NCBI RefSeq assembly: GCF_000424445.1
Contig: NZ_AUJX01000016.1
Location: 1-64,000 of the forward strand
DNA from: Oribacterium sp. NK2B42
GTDB lineage: Bacteria > Bacillota > Clostridia > Lachnospirales > Lachnospiraceae
DNA length: 64,000 nucleotides
Reading direction: 5' to 3'
Below, one piece after another: positions 57,982 to 64,000 of this stretch (position 1 is its first letter; the number at the start of each line of letters is the position of its first letter). The position numbers and the translations under genes were made by a program. The notes under the pieces are model-generated. The model was not told the DNA's origin and searched no databases. It saw only the letters and a program-made list of their open reading frames with translations.

Positions 57982-58075
57982 TTATCGAAGCCGATAAATG
58001 TAGCTTTATTTCTGCCTACGATAAAATCCGTGAGCAGAAATAAAGCCAGTCAAACTGATATTCAATTTGACTGGC
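57982..58075. repeat. Three consecutive hairpins between coaX and the ECF S-component gene
   Basis: TTATCG/CGATAA at 57982-57997; GCTTTATTTCTGC/GCAGAAATAAAGC at 58003-58046 (perfect 13-bp arms); GCCAGTCAAA/TTTGACTGGC at 58045-58075. On the minus strand the last is followed by TTTATTTC, so it can terminate the S-component transcript. The middle one could reset transcription into coaX. Confidence 0.8.
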
Positions 58076-58091
58076 GAATCGTCTGTTAGAT

Positions 58092-58778
58092 TTATTTATT
58101 AACTACACGTGCCTTAAGAAGCGCTGTTACAACAACAGGTACGATAACAGCAGCTACAATCATCTCAGGAACTCCATTTGTAAACACGATGCCAAGTATA
58201 ACGCCAAGAACATCCTCAACAGGAATGTTGTTTGCTGCGGCATAGGCGTTTCTGAAAACAACAAATATTGAGCCCATAACAAGTGCTGTGTTTGTGATGG
58301 CACCGAGTGCACCGCAAAGAGCGAGTACTGCGAAACGTACTGCGTCATTCATCTTAGGCTGAAGCTTGGCTGCTGCCTTGTAAAGAAGCCATGGAGTAAC
58401 ACCTACAAGGATACGGGGCACGAAGCAGATAAACAAAGCCCATGGTGAACCGTGTGTAAGTCCCGGAACCGGTACTGTCGGTGTAAAGGCAAATGAAAGA
58501 ATGCTTGGTGCTGTGATGTTCTTGAAAAGGCTTGTTGCTCCGAAAAGGAAACCAAGGAATGCACCCTTCTTCGGTCCGAGAAGAACTGAACCTATAACAA
58601 CAGGTACATGTAAGATGGTTGCTTTGATTAGGGGCAGATTGATGATACCGAAGGGGGTAAATGCCATGATGAGAACTATGGCTGTAAACATAGCCATAAC
58701 AGAAAGGTCACGTACCTGTCCGGAAACATTGAACCCTGCAGCCCTGGTGGTTGAAGTAGTTGATACATTATTATTCAT
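58092..58778 (-). CDS. ECF transporter S component, probable pantothenate transporter
   Basis: I start the gene at 58778 (MNNNVSTT) because GAGG lies 6 bp before that ATG; the upstream open frame lacks features. The 228-residue protein has about six membrane helices and the S-component pattern LSVMAMFTAIVLIMAFTPF, VPVVIGSVLLGPKKGAFLGF and FGATSLFKN. It resembles the PanT group. Its position upstream of coaX and coaBC supports pantothenate, but the substrate is not proven by sequence. It would use the shared EcfAA'T module. Confidence 0.85.
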   Translation of the reverse strand: MNNNVSTTSTTRAAGFNVSGQVRDLSVMAMFTAIVLIMAFTPFGIINLPLIKATILHVPVVIGSVLLGPKKGAFLGFLFGATSLFKNITAPSILSFAFTPTVPVPGLTHGSPWALFICFVPRILVGVTPWLLYKAAAKLQPKMNDAVRFAVLALCGALGAITNTALVMGSIFVVFRNAYAAANNIPVEDVLGVILGIVFTNGVPEMIVAAVIVPVVVTALLKARVVNK

Positions 58779-58870
58779 TTTTTCCTCCTGATGCGGTCTT
58801 TGTCTTACGAGTACTTTCCCAACGCCTATCGCAGGGCTTCTCTGCAAAGTATCGCTCAAGGTCATTATGT
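58779..58870 (-). promoter_or_regulatory. Candidate structured leader of the ECF S-component gene
   Basis: On the minus strand TACTTT and AAAGTA close a stem enclosing GAGAAGCCCTGCGATAGGC (GCC/GGC), followed by GTACTCGTAAGAC and the ribosome binding site. The compact GC-rich fold before a vitamin transporter gene suggests a regulatory leader, but it matches no riboswitch class I can name. Confidence 0.3.
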
Positions 58871-58965
58871 CATTGCAAAGCATTTCTTGCAATATTTCAG
58901 AATGTGTTTTTTGTAAAACAATAAGGAAAAAAATCATGTATCGACTGTTCAGTACTATAATGCAT

Positions 58966-60207
58966 TCAATTAAGACTTGCCAGCACTGCGTCCAGCTTTT
59001 CCTGCATCTCATTTACATGCTCTCTTTCGATGACGAGAGGCGGTACAAAACGGATGGTGTTGTGTTCTGCTGAAATGAGGATCAGCTTCTGCTCGAGAAG
59101 GGCTTTCTTTACGATTTCGCCAACCTTTACTCCTTCCGCAAATTCAAGTCCCTGGATAAGACCCTTTCCTCTGTGGTCAACCACCAGATCAGGGTATTTT
59201 TCCTTAATCTCCTCGAGAGCCTTCCAGAGATGCTCTCCCATCTTCTTTACGTGTCCCGGAATGTCTGCTTCTTTAAATACATCCAGAACTGCTGAAGCAA
59301 CCGCACAAACAAACGGATTTCCGCCGTAGGTGGATCCGTGATCACCTGGCTTCATGGCCTCTGCAGCTTCCCCGCAGGCAAGGAAAGCGCCGATGGGAAC
59401 TCCGTTACCAAGGGCCTTTGCCACTGTCATGACATCCGGCTTCACATCGTACTCCTGCCATGCGAAAAGATATCCGGTACGTCCCATTCCGCACTGGATC
59501 TCATCCAGAATAAGAAGGAGATCATTTTCATCACAGAGCTTTCTCACGCCTTTAAGGAACTCCTCTGTGGCAGGATATATTCCGCCCTCACCCTGGAATG
59601 TTTCCATGATGATGGCTCCGGTGCTTTCATTGATAAGAGCCTTGACCGAATCAAGGTCGTTGTAGATTGCGAACTTAACTCCTCCGATTAGCGGCTCAAA
59701 AGGCTCGCGATAATGATCCTTACCTGTCACGCTGAGAGCACCCATACTTCTGCCGTGGAAAGAGCCCTGCATAGCAATGATCTCACAGCCTTTCTTGCCT
59801 TTATTAAAATGATAACGGCGGGCAATCTTAAGTGCACCCTCTACGGCTTCGGTTCCTGAATTGGTAAAGAATACCTTATCCATACCAGTCATCTGTGTAA
59901 GCTTCTCAGCAGCTTCAACAGCCGGCTCGTTGTAAAACAGATTTGATGTATGAAGAAGTCCCTTATCGATCTGTGACTTCATTGCATGGTTAAGAAGAGC
60001 GTTACCGTAACCCAGACCGCAAACCGAAATTCCTGCTCCGAAATCCAGATACTTATTGTCTCCTACATCATAGAGATAGACTCCATCTGCGTGATCAAAT
60101 GCAACAGGAAAACGATTATAGGTTTTGTAAAAAACTTTATCTCCGTCATTTATGACACGGTCATTTACAACATTACCCTTCACTATGGAATCATCCATAA
60201 ACTTCAT
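58966..60207 (-). CDS. argD: Acetylornithine aminotransferase
   Basis: The 413-residue class-III PLP enzyme transfers the amino group to N-acetylglutamate semialdehyde. Motifs: YLDFGAGISVCGLGYGN, VFFTNSGTEAVEGALKIARR, GSFHGRSMGALSVTG, LLILDEIQCGMGRTGYLFA and the PLP lysine in TVAKALGNGVPIGA. It lies downstream of argB by 14 bp in the argJ-argB-argD operon. Confidence 0.95.
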   Translation of the reverse strand: MKFMDDSIVKGNVVNDRVINDGDKVFYKTYNRFPVAFDHADGVYLYDVGDNKYLDFGAGISVCGLGYGNALLNHAMKSQIDKGLLHTSNLFYNEPAVEAAEKLTQMTGMDKVFFTNSGTEAVEGALKIARRYHFNKGKKGCEIIAMQGSFHGRSMGALSVTGKDHYREPFEPLIGGVKFAIYNDLDSVKALINESTGAIIMETFQGEGGIYPATEEFLKGVRKLCDENDLLLILDEIQCGMGRTGYLFAWQEYDVKPDVMTVAKALGNGVPIGAFLACGEAAEAMKPGDHGSTYGGNPFVCAVASAVLDVFKEADIPGHVKKMGEHLWKALEEIKEKYPDLVVDHRGKGLIQGLEFAEGVKVGEIVKKALLEQKLILISAEHNTIRFVPPLVIEREHVNEMQEKLDAVLASLN

Positions 60208-60221
60208 TGTTATCCCTCCGC

Positions 60222-61109
60222 TCAGTCAAATGCTTTATCAATTGATTTCTCAATCATGGTTCCGATACCCTTATTAGTGAATATCTCAAGCAAGAGACAG
60301 TGAGGTACTCTTCCGTCAAGTATATGCACACTGTTAACGCCCTTCTTCATGGCATCTATACAGTTCTGAAGCTTGGGAAGCATTCCGCCTCCGAGAATTC
60401 CGGAATCAATCATTTCCTGAGCCTCATCAAGGCTTAATGTATGTATAAGGGAATTTTTATCTTCAAAATCTTTGTATACGCCCTCTACATCAGTAAGGTA
60501 AGCAAGCTTCTCGGCATGCATAGCTGCTGCAATGGCACATGCCGCATCGTCAGCATTAACATTGTAAGTCTGACCGTGATCATCAAAGCCTACAGGACAA
60601 ATAACAGGTATAAAGTTATCATCCATGAGATCTTTAATGACGGTGGTATCAACGTCTACAACCTCTCCTACAAAACCGATATCCTCTCCATTACTGTATT
60701 TCTTCACACACTTAAGAAGGTTTCCATCCTTGCCGGAGATACCCACAGATTTACCGCCCAGGTTGTTGATGAGCTGTACAAGTGATTTATTGACCTTATT
60801 TAGCACCATCTCAGCGATTTCCATGGTTTCATCATCGGTAACTCTGAGTCCGTTTACAAATTTTGGCTCCTTGCCGACTTTGCTTATCCACTTTGAAATA
60901 TCTTTTCCTCCACCGTGAACGATAATAGGCTTAAGTCCAACCAGTTTAAGAAGAGCCACATCCTGCATAACCTGCATCTTGAGGTTCTCATCTGTCATGG
61001 CTGATCCGCCATACTTTACGATAACAACCTTGTCCTGAAATTTCTGAATATATGGAAGTGCCTCAACCAGGGTTGCAGCCTTATTCATTATCTCCTGTGA
61101 AATGTCCAT
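60222..61109 (-). CDS. argB: Acetylglutamate kinase
   Basis: The 295-residue amino-acid kinase phosphorylates N-acetylglutamate. It has [78 protein letters not shown] and [18 protein letters not shown]. The length and the N-terminal helix ([15 protein letters not shown]) fit the arginine-sensitive hexameric type. It is located between argJ and argD. Confidence 0.96.
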   Translation of the reverse strand: MDISQEIMNKAATLVEALPYIQKFQDKVVIVKYGGSAMTDENLKMQVMQDVALLKLVGLKPIIVHGGGKDISKWISKVGKEPKFVNGLRVTDDETMEIAEMVLNKVNKSLVQLINNLGGKSVGISGKDGNLLKCVKKYSNGEDIGFVGEVVDVDTTVIKDLMDDNFIPVICPVGFDDHGQTYNVNADDAACAIAAAMHAEKLAYLTDVEGVYKDFEDKNSLIHTLSLDEAQEMIDSGILGGGMLPKLQNCIDAMKKGVNSVHILDGRVPHCLLLEIFTNKGIGTMIEKSIDKAFD

Positions 61110-61119
61110 CTCTTTCTCC

Positions 61120-62355
61120 TTACGTACGATATTCTGCGTTAATGTCTACATACTCATGTGTGAGGTCGCAGCCCCATGCGGTGGCTGTCTCTACGCCCTC
61201 GTTCATTTCTATAAGGGCTGTAACTTCCTGATATCCCAGGATCTCAGCCGCAAAATCTTCATCGAAATCAAGGGGTACTCCCTGTTTGTAAACAGCTATC
61301 TTTCCGATATCATTAACGAAATAGAGATCCACCTTTTCGGGATCGAACTCAGCTCCGCTGTAACCCATGGCACAGAGGATTCGTCCCCAGTTTGCGTCTC
61401 TTCCGTAAATTGCTGCCTTTGTGAGGGTTGAGGAAACGACGGATCTTGCCAATGTTCTCGCCTCATCCTTATTTCTCGCCCCGACAACCTTTGCTGTGAA
61501 AAGGTGTGAAGCTCCCTCTCCGTCTGCAGCCATTCTTGTGGCGAGGGTAGCATTAACCTGATGAAGGGCTGCTTTAAATATTTCGAAATCCTCATCATCG
61601 TCAATGATTTCTTTATTGCCTGCGGTGCCGTTTGCAAGGATTACGCAGGTATCGTTTGTTGAGGTATCACCGTCAACGGAAATCATGTTGAAGGTGTCAA
61701 CAACATCTTCGCTGAGAGCTTTCTGAAGAAGCTCCTTTGAGATTGCAACATCTGTTGTGAGGAAGCAAAGCATGGTACACATTCTCGGGTGGATCATGCC
61801 GGAGCCCTTTGTCATTCCGCCGATATGAACCTTCCTGCCGTCAAGTTCAAACTCCACTGCAAATTCTTTGTTCACAGTATCGGTGGTCATAATGGCTTTG
61901 CTTGCCGAGGTTCCGTGAGCCTCATCGCTGTCGAGAAGCGGGATCATCTCTGAGATGGCATTAAGCATCTTTTCCACCGGAAGCTGCATGCCGATGACAC
62001 CTGTGGAAGCTACCAGTACTGACTCTGCGGAAAATGCATCCCCGAAGTGCTCTGCAACACACTGTGCTTCTGCCTTACAGGCATCCATACCTTCTTTTCC
62101 GGTGCAGGCATTGGCGATTCCGGAATTTATCACTACCGCATGCACCGGTTTTCCTGAACTGACAATGTTTTTATCCCACATTACAGGAGCAGCCTTTACA
62201 ACATTGGAGGTAAAGGTTCCTGCCACTGTGCAGGGCTCTTTTGAAAAGATCATGGCCATGTCATCACGGCCTTTTTTTCTTATTTCGGCAGCGTAGGAAG
62301 CTGCCATGAAACCTTTGGCGGCACAGACACCGCCGTTTATTGAAATCATACTCAT
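61120..62355 (-). CDS. argJ: Bifunctional glutamate N-acetyltransferase / ornithine acetyltransferase
   Basis: The 411-residue Ntn-type enzyme recycles the acetyl group between ornithine and glutamate. The self-cleavage site is in [20 protein letters not shown], with the nucleophilic threonine in CTML, where most relatives have [24 protein letters not shown] and the closing [10 protein letters not shown] are typical. It begins the argJ-argB-argD run. Confidence 0.96.
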   Translation of the reverse strand: MSMISINGGVCAAKGFMAASYAAEIRKKGRDDMAMIFSKEPCTVAGTFTSNVVKAAPVMWDKNIVSSGKPVHAVVINSGIANACTGKEGMDACKAEAQCVAEHFGDAFSAESVLVASTGVIGMQLPVEKMLNAISEMIPLLDSDEAHGTSASKAIMTTDTVNKEFAVEFELDGRKVHIGGMTKGSGMIHPRMCTMLCFLTTDVAISKELLQKALSEDVVDTFNMISVDGDTSTNDTCVILANGTAGNKEIIDDDEDFEIFKAALHQVNATLATRMAADGEGASHLFTAKVVGARNKDEARTLARSVVSSTLTKAAIYGRDANWGRILCAMGYSGAEFDPEKVDLYFVNDIGKIAVYKQGVPLDFDEDFAAEILGYQEVTALIEMNEGVETATAWGCDLTHEYVDINAEYRT

Positions 62356-62478
62356 TTATCGAACCTCTGGAGTTTTGATTCTCCTCATCTATAAACCCAT
62401 GTTTTACGCCGTTCATCTCCGACATATGTATGCCGTTCTAAGCAGCTCCGGTGTTAAAATATGTCCTTATGTGAACTC

Positions 62479-62564
62479 AGCTCTTCGGTTTACCGAGCCG
62501 AAGAGCTTCATTCTATGAGCAAACTCTCTATAATGCCTTATCTGTATTTGTCCGATGAAGGCAT
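62479..62564. terminator. Two hairpins between argG and argJ
   Basis: ATGCCTT/AAGGCAT at 62533-62564 lies 22 bp past the argG stop. AGCTCTTCGG/CCGAAGAGCT at 62479-62507 is a stronger 10-bp stem. Neither has a T run on the minus strand. The rest of the 230-bp gap should hold the argJ promoter, but I see no clear ARG box there. Confidence 0.5.
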
Positions 62565-62585
62565 CATACAAAGTTCTTACCAGAT

Positions 62586-63848
62586 TTATTTGTTATTTTG
62601 AAGGTTCTTAACCTCAAGCATCTTCATTGCGCGAACCTTCTCGGGAAGACCGAATAAGGTGATGAATCCAGAAGCGTCATGGTGATCGTAAAGATCTCCG
62701 GTTGTGAAGGATGCCAGAGACTCGTTGTAAAGTGAATATGGTGAAGTTGTTCCTGCCTTTGTGATGTTACCCTTATAAAGCTTAAGCTTGGTAACACCTG
62801 TAACATACTTCTGTGTTGACTCCACAAATGCCTGAAGAGCCTCACGAAGAGGATCGAACCACTTACCCTCATAAACTACCTGAGAGTACTTAACATCTAC
62901 CATCTGTTTGAATTCCATGGTCTGACGGTCAAGGATCAGCTCCTCGATCTGCTTATGTGCCTCCATAAGGATGGTAAGTCCCGGAGTCTCATAAACGCCA
63001 CGGCTCTTCATACCTACTACACGGTTCTCAACGATATCGATGATTCCGATGCCGTTCTCTCCGCCAAGCTTGTTAAGCTCGATTATTATATCCTTAACAG
63101 ACATCTTCTTTCCGTTAAGCTCAACAGGGATTCCTGCCTCCCATTTGATCTCCACATCTGTCACCTTATCCGGTGCCTTTTCTGGAGAGTTTGAAAGAAC
63201 CAGCATGTGGTCGTAATTCGGCTCCTGTGAAGGATCCTCAAGCTCAAGTCCCTCATGTGAGATATGAACAATGTTTCTGTCGCGGCTGTATGAATTGTCC
63301 GCTGAGAATGTAAGAGGAATTCCCTTTGACTTAATGTAGTCGTACTCATCTTCACGTGACTGGAAGGTCCAGATGTCTGTCATTCTCCATGGAGCGATGA
63401 TGTCAAGATCAGGAGCAAGAGCCTTGATGGAAAGCTCGAAACGGATCTGATCGTTGCCCTTTCCTGTAGCACCGTGGCAGATTGCCTTAGCGCCTTCCTT
63501 ACGTGCAATGTCTACCAGCTTCTTTGCGATGGCCGGTCTCGCCATGGACGTTCCAAGTAAATATTTATTCTCATATGTTGCATCTGCCTGAAGGCATGGT
63601 ACAACGTAGTTGTCACAGAAATCGTCGGTAATGTCTTCGATGTAAAGCTTTGCAGCTCCGGAAAGCTTTGCTCTCTCGGCAAGTCCGTCGAGCTCATTGC
63701 CCTGTCCTACGTCTACACAGCAGCAGATTACTTCATAGCCGAATGTCTCTTTAAGCCAGGGTACGATTGCTGTTGTGTCAAGTCCGCCGGAATACGCGAG
63801 TACTACTTTCTCGCCCTGTGTGTTGTTCTTTGGTGTAAGATTGCCCAT
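62586..63848 (-). CDS. argG: Argininosuccinate synthase
   Basis: The 420-residue enzyme joins citrulline and aspartate using ATP. It has the PP-loop KVVLAYSGGLDTTAIVPWLK, KAICHGATGKGNDQIRFE, DNSYSRDRNIVHISHEG and LEDPSQEPNYDHM. It belongs to the longer subtype typical of Clostridia. It is located upstream of argJ, argB and argD, and is probably under ArgR control through the site at 63946-63997. No argH is present in the window. Confidence 0.96.
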   Translation of the reverse strand: MGNLTPKNNTQGEKVVLAYSGGLDTTAIVPWLKETFGYEVICCCVDVGQGNELDGLAERAKLSGAAKLYIEDITDDFCDNYVVPCLQADATYENKYLLGTSMARPAIAKKLVDIARKEGAKAICHGATGKGNDQIRFELSIKALAPDLDIIAPWRMTDIWTFQSREDEYDYIKSKGIPLTFSADNSYSRDRNIVHISHEGLELEDPSQEPNYDHMLVLSNSPEKAPDKVTDVEIKWEAGIPVELNGKKMSVKDIIIELNKLGGENGIGIIDIVENRVVGMKSRGVYETPGLTILMEAHKQIEELILDRQTMEFKQMVDVKYSQVVYEGKWFDPLREALQAFVESTQKYVTGVTKLKLYKGNITKAGTTSPYSLYNESLASFTTGDLYDHHDASGFITLFGLPEKVRAMKMLEVKNLQNNK

Positions 63849-63945
63849 ATTTTTTTCTCCTTTTCAAAACTTTTTGACTTTACAGGTTGTCCTGTGAAGT
63901 GTGGTAAGTACTTCTTCAAAAAGCATTTACTTAACTGCTGTTTGG

Positions 63946-63997
63946 ATAATACGCTTTCTTGCATGAAAATGCAAGTGTTATTTGTATAAAAATACAT
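63946..63997 (-). promoter_or_regulatory. argG promoter overlapped by two ARG boxes
   Basis: On the minus strand TTGCAT (63969-63974), 17 bp, TATTAT (63946-63951) forms a promoter. CTTGCATGAAAATGCAAG (63958-63975) is a perfect dyad over the -35. TGTATAAAAATACA (63983-63996) is a second dyad just upstream. Both have the T-G-x-AT-N4-AT-x-C-A form of ArgR boxes, so ArgR with arginine would shut the promoter. Confidence 0.7.
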
Positions 63998-64000
63998 ATT

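Noticed and set aside
58779-59012. 78-residue N-terminal extension of the ECF S component
   Set aside because: The residues are not transporter-like, the true ATG at 58778 has a good ribosome binding site, and the stretch forms a structured leader instead.

Overview
The window looks like a chromosomal segment of a non-sporulating member of the Lachnospiraceae, most plausibly Butyrivibrio or a close relative. The evidence is the Clostridia-type gene order (nusB-xseA-xseB-ispA-dxs-tlyA-nadK-argR-recN), ECF-type vitamin transporters, many acidic lipoproteins, and conserved loci where the sporulation genes of spore formers are missing. GC content is moderate by eye. Almost all genes lie on the minus strand. 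The exceptions are a Crp/Fnr regulator, a DUF1836 regulator, a DegV protein and thiT.

Positions 1-32,000 are accessory. They hold the 5' end of an IS200-type transposase, a ferredoxin, a sugar/nucleoside kinase, several lipoproteins and zinc-ribbon membrane proteins, and a PrsW-like protease. Two signalling units each pair a solute-binding lipoprotein with cyclic-di-GMP enzymes. In 9936-15233 a hybrid histidine kinase, split by an in-frame TAG, is followed by a binding protein and an HD-GYP response regulator. In 19693-22400 a sugar-binding lipoprotein is followed by a GGDEF cyclase. A (p)ppGpp synthetase-like protein sits between them. Three toxin-antitoxin-like pairs occur here (DUF4258/YgiT, MazEF, AbiEi/AbiEii), with an XRE/membrane-protein pair and decayed gene remnants. 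The same stretch is studded with palindromic repeats. One family has a GGGACGG core. Another is a 37-bp GACACGC...GCGTGTC dyad repeated every 63 bp at two loci 19 kb apart, each upstream of a large lipoprotein gene.

Positions 32,000-64,000 are mostly core functions: rRNA methylation (rlmD, tlyA), DNA repair and processing (pcrA, recN, xseAB), isoprenoid synthesis (dxs, ispA), NAD kinase, the arginine regulator, glycogen synthase, envelope proteins, a TPP riboswitch with thiT, one-carbon folate enzymes (folD, fchA), coenzyme A synthesis (coaBC, coaX, a probable pantothenate ECF S component) and arginine biosynthesis (argG, argJ, argB, argD). A shared 21-bp palindrome upstream of the DUF1836 regulator and of degV suggests a small regulon. 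FolD lacks the expected cyclohydrolase lysine and sits beside FchA, which probably supplies that activity.
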